A DNA stretch of 64,000 bases from Staphylococcus chromogenes (GTDB lineage Bacteria > Bacillota > Bacilli > Staphylococcales > Staphylococcaceae): NCBI RefSeq assembly GCF_029024625.1, contig NZ_CP118953.1:992001-1056000 (forward strand). Reading direction: 5' to 3'. The position numbers and the translations under genes are program-made. Within the stretch, counting starts at the first letter, position 1; each line of letters opens with the position of its first letter. The notes beneath the pieces were generated by a model that had not been told where the DNA came from, did not search any database, and was given only the letters and a program-made list of their open reading frames with translations. Below are positions 1-9,039 of the stretch, one piece after another.

Positions 1-2009
1 CTCAACACGAGGTTGCACCAATGACAAGTCAAACAGAGACGCTTCAACCCGATTCATTACAACATAGTGATGATGTAGAGGAAGACACACAACGCCTTGA
101 TACACATTATGATGAACATGATGAAAGGGTTGCGGAGACATCTGCTACAGTCGATGTTCCTCAACTAACACCAACAGAAGCGGTTGAGGACAATGAAAAG
201 GATATAAATCAAAGCTCTAAAAAAGATTTACAAGAACGATTTGACGATGAAGATATCTCTGAATCGAAGGAAGTCAAAATTTCTGAGCCACCTTTAAAAC
301 CGCACTTACACGAGACGGATAAAACAAATGAACATGAAGCGAAAAGATCTATTCGTAAAGGAAGTAAACCTTTTAATGTGGTGATGACACCTTCGGATAA
401 AAAGAGAATGATGGAACGCCAAAAGACGTCTACAATCATGAATGAACAACAACGTACATCGCCATCTTCAACGCCCAATACACAAGTGACGAACGATAAT
501 ACACATCAACCTAGGGAAACTACTTTTAAAACAGAGCAAAATAATCATCAAGAACAGCTTCCCTCATCAAAAGATGTAGCTGAAGATGCTGATTCAACTA
601 AGAAAATACGACGCGGTCCTGTATTGCATCTACCAAGTATCGAATTGTTAGATCAACCAGAAGTCCAAGAAAGTGATAACGCATGGATAGAAGATAAAAA
701 ACAACAATTAAATGATGCTTTTTATTATTTTAATGTACCCGCAGAAGTTGTTAATGTTATCGAAGGTCCAAGCGTAACGAGATTCGAATTATCCGTTGAA
801 AGAGGCGTTAAGGTCTCACGTATTACCGCATTACAAGATGATATTAAAATGGCTTTGGCAGCGAAAGATATTCGGATTGAGGCACCTATTCCTGGGACAA
901 GTCTAGTTGGAATTGAAGTTCCAAATCAACATCCAACAAAAGTTAATTTGCGTTCGATTCTTGAAACAGAGGCGTTTAAAAATGCAGAATCTAAATTAAC
1001 GGTCGCAATGGGGAATCGAATCAATAATGAACCATTATTAATGGATATTGCCAAAACACCACATGCGCTTATTGCAGGAGCTACAGGCTCAGGTAAATCA
1101 GTTTCTATAAATAGTATTTTATTATCCTTACTGTATCGCAATCATCCAGAGGAATTAAAATTATTATTAATCGACCCGAAAATGGTAGAACTCGCACCAT
1201 ATAACGATTTACCACATCTCGTGGCACCTGTCATTACAGATGTAAAGGCAGCAACTCAGAGTTTAAAATGGGCTGTAGAAGAAATGGAACGTCGATATAA
1301 GTTATTCGCACAAACTCATGTGAGAAATATCACGGCGTTCAATAAAAAAGTCAATTATGACCAACGTATGCCCAAAATTGTGATTGTGATTGATGAATTG
1401 GCTGATTTAATGATGATGGCACCTCAAGAAGTTGAGCAATCTATTGCAAGAATTGCGCAAAAGGCGAGAGCGTGTGGTATACATATGCTCGTTGCAACTC
1501 AAAGACCATCTGTCAACGTCATTACTGGTTTAATTAAAGCAAATATTCCAACAAGAATTGCATTTATGGTATCATCGAGTGTGGATTCTAGAACAATACT
1601 AGATAGCGGTGGTGCCGAAAGATTACTCGGATATGGTGATATGCTTTACCTTGGTGGTGGCATGAATAAACCAATTCGTGTACAAGGCACTTTTGTTTCA
1701 GATGAGGAAATTGATGAAGTTGTAGATTATATTAAATCACAAAGAGAACCTGAATATTTATTTCAAGAGAAAGAGCTCCTAAAGAAAACAGAAGAACCAG
1801 CAAAAGATGAATTATTCAATGAAGTTTGTGAATTTATGGTAAAAGAGAGACATATCTCTACCTCTCTTATTCAGAGACATTTTCAAATAGGCTATAATCG
1901 TGCAGCTAGAATTATTGATCAATTAGAACAATTGGGCTATGTTTCCGGCGCAAATGGTTCAAAACCTAGAGATGTCTATCTCACTGAGGCAGACTTACAC
2001 GACTCATAA
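1..2009 (+). CDS. sftA: DNA translocase of the FtsK/SpoIIIE/SftA family, 5' end missing
   Basis: The reading frame is already open at base 3, and no ribosome binding site precedes the first ATG at 21, so the gene begins outside the window. The first 200 or so visible residues are acidic, low-complexity linker. The FtsK motor follows, with Walker A GATGSGKS near base 1075 and a Walker B segment ending in DELADLMM near 1395. The C-terminal 65 residues form the winged-helix gamma domain that reads polar DNA motifs. No membrane segment is visible. Together with the position just before murC, this points to the soluble, septum-associated SftA/YtpT type that clears chromosome DNA from the closing septum, rather than membrane-bound SpoIIIE. 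The family is certain; the subtype rests on context. Confidence 0.9.
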   Translation, partial: QHEVAPMTSQTETLQPDSLQHSDDVEEDTQRLDTHYDEHDERVAETSATVDVPQLTPTEAVEDNEKDINQSSKKDLQERFDDEDISESKEVKISEPPLKPHLHETDKTNEHEAKRSIRKGSKPFNVVMTPSDKKRMMERQKTSTIMNEQQRTSPSSTPNTQVTNDNTHQPRETTFKTEQNNHQEQLPSSKDVAEDADSTKKIRRGPVLHLPSIELLDQPEVQESDNAWIEDKKQQLNDAFYYFNVPAEVVNVIEGPSVTRFELSVERGVKVSRITALQDDIKMALAAKDIRIEAPIPGTSLVGIEVPNQHPTKVNLRSILETEAFKNAESKLTVAMGNRINNEPLLMDIAKTPHALIAGATGSGKSVSINSILLSLLYRNHPEELKLLLIDPKMVELAPYNDLPHLVAPVITDVKAATQSLKWAVEEMERRYKLFAQTHVRNITAFNKKVNYDQRMPKIVIVIDELADLMMMAPQEVEQSIARIAQKARACGIHMLVATQRPSVNVITGLIKANIPTRIAFMVSSSVDSRTILDSGGAERLLGYGDMLYLGGGMNKPIRVQGTFVSDEEIDEVVDYIKSQREPEYLFQEKELLKKTEEPAKDELFNEVCEFMVKERHISTSLIQRHFQIGYNRAARIIDQLEQLGYVSGANGSKPRDVYLTEADLHDS

Positions 2010-2031
2010 ATAAAGAAAGGGGCATATCATC

Positions 2032-3345
2032 ATGACCAAATACCATTTTGTCGGTATCAAAGGAGCAGGAATGAGTTCTCTTGCTCAAATTATTCATGAT
2101 TTAGGATATGATGTTCAAGGTTCAGATATTGAACAATATGTATTTACTGAAATTGCATTGAAAAATAAAGGCATAAAAATCTTACCTTTTAGTGCAGATA
2201 ATATTACTGAAGGGTTAACAGTCATCGTAGGAAATGCTTTTAAAGATACGCATGAAGAAGTTAAAAAAGCGAATGAATTAAACTTAAAAGTGATTCGTTA
2301 TCATGATTTCTTAGGAGAAGTCATCAACCAATATACCTCTGTAGCGGTGACAGGGGCACACGGCAAAACATCAACAACGGGATTATTATCTCATGTAATG
2401 AACGGTGACAAAAAAACATCATTTTTAATCGGAGACGGTACAGGAATGGGGTTACCGCAAAGTGAATATTTTGCATTTGAAGCTTGCGAATATCGTCGCC
2501 ATTTCTTAAGCTATGCTCCTGATTATGCAATTATTACAAATATTGATTTTGATCATCCAGATTATTTTGCCGATATAGATGATGTTGTCAATGCCTTCCA
2601 AGGCATGGCAAGTAATGTTAAGAAAGCCATTATCGCATGGGGAGACGACCCACATATTAAGGACATTAAAGTTGATGTTCCTGTTTATTATTATGGTTTT
2701 GATTCTTCAATGGATATTTATGCGGATAACATTGAAATCACGGATAAAGGTACTGCTTTTGATGTCTATATTAGAGGAGAGTTCTATGATCACTTTATTA
2801 CTCCACAATATGGCAACCATAATATTCTAAATGCATTAGCGGTCCTTGCTATTGCTTATATGGAAAAATTAGATACGCAAAATATTAAAGATGCGCTCAT
2901 TACTTTTGGTGGTGTTAAACGTCGCTTTAATGAGATTTTTACTAAAAATCAAGTATTAGTTGATGATTATGCACACCATCCAAGAGAAATAAGTGCTACA
3001 ATTGAGACAGCTAGAAAAAAATATCCAAACAAAGAAGTTGTGGCGATTTTTCAACCCCACACATTCTCTAGAACAAAAGCATTTTTACAAGAATTTGCTG
3101 ATGTACTTAATCAAGCAGATTCAGTATATCTATGTGATATTTTCGGTTCTATTCGAGAAAATACGGGTGAATTGACAATTAATGACCTTCTTGAACTTGT
3201 TGAGAATGGACGCTTAATTTCAGAATCATCCGTTGAAATGCTCGAAAAACATGATAATGCTGTTATACTATTTATGGGTGCTGGTGACATTCAGAAAGTA
3301 TTAAAAGCTTATTTAGAAAAAATCGGCGTAGAACATAGTTTTTGA
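2032..3345 (+). CDS. murC: UDP-N-acetylmuramate–L-alanine ligase
   Basis: This cytoplasmic Mur ligase adds L-alanine to UDP-MurNAc with ATP, the first step of the peptidoglycan stem peptide. At 437 residues it has the normal family length. The N-terminal Rossmann part begins with a VGIKGAGMS loop. The ATP-binding P-loop GAHGKTST lies at residues 108-115, followed by the central and C-terminal Mur ligase domains, including DDYAHHP near residue 307. An AGAAAGGGG-type ribosome binding site sits just before the ATG. The gene starts 22 bases after the translocase, suggesting joint transcription. The identification is secure. Confidence 0.97.
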   Translation: MTKYHFVGIKGAGMSSLAQIIHDLGYDVQGSDIEQYVFTEIALKNKGIKILPFSADNITEGLTVIVGNAFKDTHEEVKKANELNLKVIRYHDFLGEVINQYTSVAVTGAHGKTSTTGLLSHVMNGDKKTSFLIGDGTGMGLPQSEYFAFEACEYRRHFLSYAPDYAIITNIDFDHPDYFADIDDVVNAFQGMASNVKKAIIAWGDDPHIKDIKVDVPVYYYGFDSSMDIYADNIEITDKGTAFDVYIRGEFYDHFITPQYGNHNILNALAVLAIAYMEKLDTQNIKDALITFGGVKRRFNEIFTKNQVLVDDYAHHPREISATIETARKKYPNKEVVAIFQPHTFSRTKAFLQEFADVLNQADSVYLCDIFGSIRENTGELTINDLLELVENGRLISESSVEMLEKHDNAVILFMGAGDIQKVLKAYLEKIGVEHSF

Positions 3346-3421
3346 TGTTTGAGCACTGGGAGTTTGGGTATCTATATAAAATAAATAGCATATTTTAAAA
3401 GTCAATAGGAGGCGTTTACGA

Positions 3422-4171
3422 ATGGAATGGATTTTACCACTCGCAGGAATTATTGCTGCCATCGCATTCTTAATCTTATGTATTGGAATCGTTGTAGTGT
3501 TAGTTTCTGTAAAGAAAAACTTGGATCATGTTGCTAAAACACTTGATGGTGTGGAAGGACAAATTCAAGGTATTACACGCGAATCTACGGATTTACTTCA
3601 TAAAGCTAATCGCTTAACTGAAGATATCCAAGATAAATCAAATCGTTTAAACTCTGTAGTTGATGCTGTTAAAGGCGTTGGCGAATCAGTTCAAACATTA
3701 AATGGTTCGGTTGATCGTGTAACGCACTCAATTACGAATAACATTTCACAAAATGAAGACAAGATTTCTCAAGTTGTTCAATGGTCAAATGTTGCGATGG
3801 AAATTGCTGATAAATGGCAAAACCGTCAAAGTCGTAGAAACAGTGCAACTTACAAAACGAATAATGTGTCATCTGATGCACATCGTGGTTCAAATTCAAA
3901 TTCATCTATTTCTAACAAAGAGTTAGTAAATAATGAATATGAAAATAAAGATCTTCAAGATTTTAATACGAACCCAGAATCAGTTAACACAAAGTACACA
4001 ACTTTAAATGATGCTGATTCTAATCGTCAATCTTCAACTCAACATACTTCAACTAATAAAGAATTAGTGAACAATGAGTATGAAAACAAAGACTTAGATG
4101 ATTTCAACACAAATCCTGAATCAGTTAACACAAAATACACAACATTAAATAATGATTCAAATCGTAAGTAA
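3422..4171 (+). CDS. DUF948-type membrane-anchored protein with duplicated C-terminal peptide
   Basis: The 249-residue protein starts after a strong AGGAGG site. One hydrophobic segment spans residues 4-29. Residues 30-135 look like a helical, coiled-coil DUF948 domain with regular heptad-like spacing. A hydrophilic, probably disordered tail follows. The tail carries a 32-residue unit twice, at residues 165-196 and 212-243, differing at one position. The biochemical role of DUF948 proteins is not known to me. The gene sits between murC and a YtxH-type gene, an arrangement that suggests a cell-envelope or stress role. The product is probably anchored in the membrane with its tail on one side; which side cannot be read from the sequence. 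Confidence 0.8.
   Translation: MEWILPLAGIIAAIAFLILCIGIVVVLVSVKKNLDHVAKTLDGVEGQIQGITRESTDLLHKANRLTEDIQDKSNRLNSVVDAVKGVGESVQTLNGSVDRVTHSITNNISQNEDKISQVVQWSNVAMEIADKWQNRQSRRNSATYKTNNVSSDAHRGSNSNSSISNKELVNNEYENKDLQDFNTNPESVNTKYTTLNDADSNRQSSTQHTSTNKELVNNEYENKDLDDFNTNPESVNTKYTTLNNDSNRK
3914..4150 (+). repeat. Two 96-bp in-frame repeats in the DUF948 tail
   Basis: Copies lie at 3914-4009 and 4055-4150 and encode a unit starting NKELVNNEYENKDL. Comparing the 32 codons by eye, 16 differ and 15 of those differences are synonymous. The single amino-acid change is Q to D. The peptide has therefore been kept while the DNA drifted, so this is an old duplication under protein-level constraint rather than a recent slippage product. 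Confidence 0.9.
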
Positions 4172-4204
4172 GTCGACGGTTAGTTGAATAAGTCTTGATT
4201 ACAC

Positions 4205-4243
4205 GCACTTAAATGAGGTACATACTTTGTTTAAGTGCTTTTA
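4205..4243 (+). terminator. Hairpin between the DUF948 and ytxH-type genes
   Basis: GCACTTAAA (4205-4213) pairs with TTTAAGTGC (4230-4238) across a 16-base loop and is followed by a T-rich stretch. The stem is only 9 bp and AT-rich, so it may be a weak or partial terminator that sets the ratio of the two products. The ribosome binding site of the next gene begins about ten bases after it. Confidence 0.5.
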
Positions 4244-4261
4244 TTTTAAGGAGGCATAAAA

Positions 4262-5197
4262 ATGGAAAAATACAATCGTGATTTGCATTCAAAAGGTTTA
4301 GAAAGTTATGAGGTTTCTCAATATGATCGAGAAGCACCTCAGCGTTTAGATTTAGTTTTTGGTTTTGTTGCAGGTGCTGTATTAGGGAGTTCATTAGGAT
4401 TGTTATTAAAACCAACACTAGAAGCAAAATCTAAGAAAAAAGAGCAAGTGAAAACAAAAAAAGTGAATGACCAAAATTCAACATTACGTGATGAAGCTAA
4501 ACGTAAAGCAGAAGCGTTAAAAGCACAAGCACAACGTGTACGAAAAGATTCTCAACGTGAACGTAGTGTATTAACTGATTCAGAAGACCCATCATCAAAA
4601 GAATTAGCTGCGCAACGACGTGCGATTCAAAGTGAAGTTGATAGCGACCGTTTAGAAGGACAAACATCAAAATCTGCACGTGAGGAAAATAACGGTCAAA
4701 ATACAGCAGGTGTTGCAACAGCAGGGGTGACTGCTTCTGGATTAGCACAAGCTGCGAAAAATAGTGACCAACAAAAAGAAAATGAAACATCAATTTCATC
4801 TGATTCCAAAGATGATGCAATGGCGGCACAACAACGTGCAATTCGTGCAGAAGTAGATTCAGATCGCTTAGAAGGACAAACTGGACCTACTGCTACAGCA
4901 CAAGCAGAAGGTAAAGATGAAAAACTAAGTCAAGAAAAATCAAATCAACAAAAGACCTCAGAAAACACTGCTTCATTAGGTGCTCAACGTCGTTTGCTTA
5001 ACGGCAACAAAAAAGAATCAACTACGACTTCTGCTAACAAAGAAAATGATTTTAGTAAAAAAGATGCGAAATTTGAAAATGGCGTAGTGACACATGACTC
5101 AGATAAAGATTTTACACTTTCTGATCATAATGAAAAAGTGAAAGAAGAAGCTAAAAAAACTAACAGTAAAGTAGATAAGCATACTTTTAATAAGTAA
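4262..5197 (+). CDS. YtxH-domain protein with long repetitive hydrophilic tail
   Basis: The 311-residue protein has a YtxH-like N-terminal part: a hydrophobic, glycine-rich segment at residues 30-50 (VFGFVAGAVLGSSLGLLL) followed by lysine-rich sequence. YtxH proteins are small, often called general stress proteins, with no settled biochemical function. Here the tail is much longer than the domain and rich in Q, K, S, E and A. It carries the unit AAQRRAI…EVDSDRLEGQT at residues 116-135 and again at 188-207, with a truncated echo (GAQRRLLNG) at 240-248. The start has an AAGGAGG site. The upstream DUF948 gene has the same layout of one membrane segment plus a repeat-bearing tail, so the two may work together; that is inference. 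Confidence 0.75.
   Translation: MEKYNRDLHSKGLESYEVSQYDREAPQRLDLVFGFVAGAVLGSSLGLLLKPTLEAKSKKKEQVKTKKVNDQNSTLRDEAKRKAEALKAQAQRVRKDSQRERSVLTDSEDPSSKELAAQRRAIQSEVDSDRLEGQTSKSAREENNGQNTAGVATAGVTASGLAQAAKNSDQQKENETSISSDSKDDAMAAQQRAIRAEVDSDRLEGQTGPTATAQAEGKDEKLSQEKSNQQKTSENTASLGAQRRLLNGNKKESTTTSANKENDFSKKDAKFENGVVTHDSDKDFTLSDHNEKVKEEAKKTNSKVDKHTFNK
4607..4882 (+). repeat. Two 60-bp in-frame repeats in the YtxH-type tail
   Basis: Copies lie at 4607-4666 and 4823-4882. Of 20 codons, 11 differ, 8 of them synonymously. The last 11 residues, EVDSDRLEGQT, are identical in protein although six of their codons differ in DNA. This looks like a conserved short linear motif rather than a recent duplication. 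Confidence 0.85.
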
Positions 5198-5234
5198 CTT
5201 TAAATAACAAAATTAGCGTAACGTTTTTACATCG

Positions 5235-5281
5235 AATGAATGAATAAGAACCTATCTTGTTCTTGTTCATTCATTTTTTTG
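5235..5281 (+). terminator. Rho-independent terminator after the ytxH-type gene
   Basis: A 17-bp stem (5235-5251 with 5259-5275, one T·G wobble) closes a 7-base loop and runs into seven T residues. It ends the murC-side transcription unit. Confidence 0.85.
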
Positions 5282-5334
5282 TAGCTTTTTTAACCGATAG
5301 CAACTACGATACTATTAATGGTAATATAAATGAG

Positions 5335-5349
5335 AATTTTCAAAAAATT
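5335..5349. promoter_or_regulatory. Candidate CodY box before aroA
   Basis: The 15-mer here matches the CodY consensus AATTTTCWGAAAATT at 14 of 15 positions; the only mismatch is A for G at position 9. It lies about 118 bases before the aroA ATG. CodY represses amino-acid synthesis genes when branched-chain amino acids and GTP are plentiful, so the location makes sense. AT-rich surroundings raise the chance of a random hit. Confidence 0.5.
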
Positions 5350-5466
5350 TAGCCTAATTTTAGAAGATGGGTTGAAATAATCATATATTCTTGTTAGAAT
5401 ACGAAATATCACTAGTTATTTTACCGCTTTAAAGCAAGTGAGAAAATTTAAGTTGGGGTGAATTTC

Positions 5467-6558
5467 ATGACGAATCATTTAGAAACGTACAGAAAAGAAA
5501 TCGAAGACATTAACGAACAGATTTTAACATTACTTTCCAAACGAGGTGAGCTCGCTAAAAAAATAGGCGAGGAAAAAAGAAAACAAAGTACAGTGATTTA
5601 TGACCCTCAAAGAGAAAAAGAAATGTTAAATTCGTTAATTGATAAAAATCAAGGACCTTTCAATGACAATGTCATTAAACAGTTGTTTAAGGAAATTTTT
5701 AAAGCCTCAACTGATTTACAAAAGTCTGATAATGAAAAACATTTATACGTCTCTCGTAAACTTAAACCTGAAGATACAATTGTGACGTTTGAAAACGGCG
5801 GGAAAATTGGAGAGGGACTTAAATCTTTCGTATTTGGTCCGTGCTCAGTAGAATCCTACGAACAAGTTGAAGCAGTTGCTAAAAATTTAAAAGAAAAAGG
5901 TGAAAAATTTATTCGAGGTGGCGCTTTTAAACCAAGAACTTCACCATATGACTTCCAAGGATTAGGCGAAGAAGGCTTAAAGATTTTGAAGCAAATTAAA
6001 GATAAATACGACCTTAATGTTGTAAGTGAGATTGTCCACCCAAATGATTTTGCGATTGCAGACCAATATTTAGATGTATTCCAAATTGGCGCACGTAATA
6101 TGCAAAACTTCGAATTACTAAAAGAAGCAGGGCGAACAAACAAACCTATTTTATTGAAACGTGGTTTATCAGCAACGATTGAAGAATTCACATATGCAGC
6201 AGAGTACATTGCCAGTCAAGGTAATCAAAATATTATTTTATGTGAACGCGGTATTCGCACATACGAAAAAGCGACACGAAATACATTAGATATTTCTGCG
6301 GTACCTATTTTAAAACAAGGCACACATCTTCCTGTTTTAGTTGATGTGACGCATAGTACAGGTCGTAAAGATATAATGTTACCTGCAGCTAAAGCAGCAT
6401 TGGCGATTGGCGCAGATGGGGTGATGGCTGAAGTTCATCCTGATCCAGCAGTAGCTTTAAGTGATAGTGCACAACAAATGAATTTAGAAGAGTTTGATTC
6501 ATTCTACAATGAAATCAAACCTCTTTCAGAAATGTACAATAACAAAACACTTAAATAA
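5467..6558 (+). CDS. aroA: Bifunctional chorismate mutase / DAHP synthase
   Basis: The protein joins an N-terminal AroQ-type chorismate mutase (residues 1 to about 85, with helix motif [16 protein letters not shown]) to a DAHP synthase (about residue 100 onward, with [20 protein letters not shown] and DVTHSTGR). DAHP synthase condenses phosphoenolpyruvate with erythrose-4-phosphate to open the shikimate pathway. In this Bacillus/Staphylococcus fusion the mutase part also serves as the feedback sensor. I take the ATG at 5467, giving 363 residues. The in-frame GTG at 5458 lies inside the GGGGTG ribosome binding site. Staphylococcal annotation names this gene aroA (also aroF/aroG), not to be confused with EPSP synthase. 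A CodY-like box lies upstream. Confidence 0.96.
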   Translation: MTNHLETYRKEIEDINEQILTLLSKRGELAKKIGEEKRKQSTVIYDPQREKEMLNSLIDKNQGPFNDNVIKQLFKEIFKASTDLQKSDNEKHLYVSRKLKPEDTIVTFENGGKIGEGLKSFVFGPCSVESYEQVEAVAKNLKEKGEKFIRGGAFKPRTSPYDFQGLGEEGLKILKQIKDKYDLNVVSEIVHPNDFAIADQYLDVFQIGARNMQNFELLKEAGRTNKPILLKRGLSATIEEFTYAAEYIASQGNQNIILCERGIRTYEKATRNTLDISAVPILKQGTHLPVLVDVTHSTGRKDIMLPAAKAALAIGADGVMAEVHPDPAVALSDSAQQMNLEEFDSFYNEIKPLSEMYNNKTLK

Positions 6559-6573
6559 ATACTTGTTTATTTT

Positions 6574-6609
6574 AAAAGGGGAGAATTCTTGAAATTTTCT
6601 CCTTTTATT
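6574..6609 (+). terminator. Terminator after aroA
   Basis: AAAAGG(G)GAGAA (6574-6585) pairs with TTCTCCTTTT (6597-6606) with a single bulged G, and the 3' arm runs into a short T-rich tail. Confidence 0.7.
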
Positions 6610-6701
6610 ATCGTTTAAATACATATAATTACTATTATTTCGTGACAAACCTATGACATGAAGATTTTTATATTTCTAATCTATCGATATTATGGTAAAC
6701 T

Positions 6702-6750
6702 TTGAAAATGTGATGAAAACGGAATATAATAATAGAGTAAGCGTTTACAA
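6702..6750 (+). promoter_or_regulatory. ccpA promoter with overlapping cre operator
   Basis: TTGAAA (6702-6707), a 17-base spacer and TATAAT (6725-6730) form a near-ideal vegetative promoter. Five bases later, 6736-6750 read on the minus strand as TTGTAAACGCTTACT. This fits the cre consensus WTGNAARCGNWWWCA at 14 of 15 positions. The operator covers the expected transcription start and touches the AAGGAGG ribosome binding site, so CcpA bound here should block its own gene. Confidence 0.8.
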
Positions 6751-6762
6751 GGAGGTAGAAAT

Positions 6763-7755
6763 ATGACAGTAACCATATATGATGTCGCTCGTGAAGCCCG
6801 TGTTTCAATGGCGACTGTATCACGTGTTGTAAATGGAAATCAAAATGTTAAACCTGAAACAAGGGAAAAAGTTAATGAAGTCATTAAACGATTAAATTAT
6901 CGTCCAAATGCTGTTGCAAGAGGTTTAGCAAGTAAGAAAACAACTACAGTCGGTGTGATTATACCTGATATTTCTAATATTTATTATTCTCAACTTGCGA
7001 GAGGATTAGAAGATATTGCAACGATGTATAAATATCATACAATCATTTCGAATTCAGATGATGATCCTGAAAAAGAAAAAGAGATTTTTAACAATTTATT
7101 AAGTAAACAAGTGGATGGCATTATCTTTTTAGGTGGCACACTGACGACTGAAATTAAAGACCAAATTTCAAAAGCCTCTATACCCGTTGTTGTTTCAGGC
7201 ACAAACGGAAAAGACGACGGTATTGCTTCAGTAAATATTGACTTTAAAAAAGCGAGCCAAGAAATCACTGAGCAATTAATTAAATCAGGTGCAAATAAGT
7301 TTGCGTTTGTAGGTGGAGGCTATTCTAAAAAAGCCCAAGACGATGCACTCGAAGGATTAAAACAACAATTATCTGAACATCAATTAGAAGTGGATAGTCA
7401 TCTTTTATATGTAGGGAACGAAACATATAAAGATGGAATACGTGCGTTTGAAAAATTAAGTGCTTACCAACCAGACGCTGTGCTTTCAATCAGTGATGAA
7501 CAAGCGATTGGGATTGTACACGGTGCGATGGATCACGGGCTAAATGTACCTGAAGATATTCAAGTTATCAGTTTTAATAATACACGTCTCGTTGAAATGG
7601 TACGCCCACAACTTTCAAGTGTAATACAACCGCTATATGATATTGGGGCTGTTGGCATGCGTTTATTAACGAAATATATGAATAATGAAGAAATCGAAGA
7701 ACCCAATGTGATTTTACCTCATAAAATCAGATACCGCGGAACAACCAAAGTTTAA
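6763..7755 (+). CDS. ccpA: Catabolite control protein A, LacI-family regulator
   Basis: CcpA is the global carbon-catabolite regulator of low-GC Gram-positives. It binds cre sites together with HPr phosphorylated on Ser46. The 330 residues show a LacI helix-turn-helix at the N-terminus ([22 protein letters not shown], residues 3-24, with its hinge region up to about residue 60) and a periplasmic-binding-like core that carries the corepressor surface. Length and placement beside aroA and acuC match the staphylococcal gene. Its own promoter carries a strong cre match, consistent with autoregulation. An AAGGAGG site lies 7 bases before the ATG. Confidence 0.97.
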   Translation: MTVTIYDVAREARVSMATVSRVVNGNQNVKPETREKVNEVIKRLNYRPNAVARGLASKKTTTVGVIIPDISNIYYSQLARGLEDIATMYKYHTIISNSDDDPEKEKEIFNNLLSKQVDGIIFLGGTLTTEIKDQISKASIPVVVSGTNGKDDGIASVNIDFKKASQEITEQLIKSGANKFAFVGGGYSKKAQDDALEGLKQQLSEHQLEVDSHLLYVGNETYKDGIRAFEKLSAYQPDAVLSISDEQAIGIVHGAMDHGLNVPEDIQVISFNNTRLVEMVRPQLSSVIQPLYDIGAVGMRLLTKYMNNEEIEEPNVILPHKIRYRGTTKV

Positions 7756-7759
7756 TAAT

Positions 7760-7840
7760 AAAACCCTTGTTTCTCAAAAGTCACTCAAAAAGCGTCAATC
7801 TTACACAGCTTTAAGAGTTCCTCCTTGAATCAAGGGTTTT
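7760..7840. terminator. Long-loop inverted repeat between ccpA and acuC
   Basis: AAAACCCTTG (7760-7769) pairs with CAAGGGTTTT (7831-7840), leaving 61 bases inside. On the plus strand the second arm runs into T residues, so it can end ccpA; the other strand can end acuC. The large interior contains CCTCCTTGA (7820-7828), which resembles the anti-Shine-Dalgarno end of 16S rRNA and is unusual for a plain terminator loop. Confidence 0.6.
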
Positions 7841-7870
7841 TGTTATAGAATAAAGTCATATGAATAGGGT

Positions 7871-9025
7871 TTAAAACCAATTTTTAATCTTATTCGCCAC
7901 ACTTTGATTTTTATCAGTAATCTCTTGAGTTCTTGGAATATTTTGAAAATCAGGAAATGTCTCTTCCCAAGTTTCAGGAAGCGAAATCGAGCTATAATGT
8001 TGCCATTTGGTTAACCAAGATTCAGGTAAACGTCCAGTTAATGGGGGGTGATCGATAAGGCTTAAATAGACGTGACTCCAAGCGCGGGGCACTACTCGCC
8101 AAATATTGTAGCCACCACCACCAAGCATGAGGACTTTTCCGTTGGCATACTTTTTTGCAATGTCATGGACAACGTAGGGGATTTCATATAATGTATTTAA
8201 ATCACAATGCATATGAGTAAGTGGATCCAAATAGTGAATATCAGAACCATTCACACTAACGATAAAATCAGGTTGAAAAGCAGCTGCAACAGTTTCAAGT
8301 GTCTGTTTAAATACGGACATGTAACTTTCGTGTTCCGTATAGGGTTCTAAAGGGACATTTATAGTATAGCCGAATCCTTGGTCATCACCTCGTTCAGTAT
8401 AATGACCAGAACCAGGAAATAAAAATTTTCCAGTTTCATGTATAGAATAATTCATGACCTCATTTGAAGTGTAAAACCGCCATTGTACACCGTCACCATG
8501 ATGGGCATCAGTATCCACATATAAGACACGTTGATGATATTTCTGATATAAATATTTTATATAAATTGCAGCGTCATTATACACACAAAAACCGTTTGCG
8601 CGTCCTTCTAATGCATGATGTAGACCGCCACCTAAGTGGCAACCATTTTGAAATTTTCCTTCCATTATCGCATCAATTAAATTTAATCCTCCTCCAACAA
8701 TGGTCGCTGTGCTTGTATGGATTTTTGGGAATACATGTGTATCTTCATCGTCTAAACCATACTTGCTCTTTTCATCAGGCGTTAAAAGGTTACGTTCCCC
8801 ACGTTTAATCGCTTGGATATAGTCATATTTATGAACAGTTGCAATTTCATCTACAGTGGCAATACGAGGTTTAATGATTTGATTGTGATGAAGTAAACCA
8901 GTAGCGTCCAGTAACTCTGTTGTTAATTTCAGACGCATTTGATTAAAGGGATGTTTATTATGGAAGCGATATTGCAAAAGTGCATCTGAATAGACATACC
9001 CAGTTTGAAAAGTATTTTCTCCCAT
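7871..9025 (-). CDS. acuC: AcuC, class I histone-deacetylase-like protein deacetylase
   Basis: AcuC is a zinc-dependent deacetylase related to eukaryotic class I HDACs. In Bacillus it removes the acetyl group that AcuA puts on acetyl-CoA synthetase. The signature DTDAHHGDGVQ and the downstream GGGGYN loop with an upstream LGGGLHHA segment are intact. I choose the ATG at 9025 (384 residues) because GGGGGG lies just before it. The ATG at 9040 shares one base with the acuA stop and has no good ribosome binding site. The gene follows acuA directly, so the two are co-translated. The acuB gene found between them in Bacillus subtilis is absent. Confidence 0.93.
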   Translation of the reverse strand: MGENTFQTGYVYSDALLQYRFHNKHPFNQMRLKLTTELLDATGLLHHNQIIKPRIATVDEIATVHKYDYIQAIKRGERNLLTPDEKSKYGLDDEDTHVFPKIHTSTATIVGGGLNLIDAIMEGKFQNGCHLGGGLHHALEGRANGFCVYNDAAIYIKYLYQKYHQRVLYVDTDAHHGDGVQWRFYTSNEVMNYSIHETGKFLFPGSGHYTERGDDQGFGYTINVPLEPYTEHESYMSVFKQTLETVAAAFQPDFIVSVNGSDIHYLDPLTHMHCDLNTLYEIPYVVHDIAKKYANGKVLMLGGGGYNIWRVVPRAWSHVYLSLIDHPPLTGRLPESWLTKWQHYSSISLPETWEETFPDFQNIPRTQEITDKNQSVANKIKNWF

Positions 9026-9039
9026 TTGGATTCCCCCCA

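Noticed and set aside
4497-4841. Long minus-strand frame opposite the ytxH-type gene
   Set aside because: It is the shadow of repetitive Q/K/A codons on the plus strand; its product is low-complexity His/Leu/Val with no ribosome binding site.
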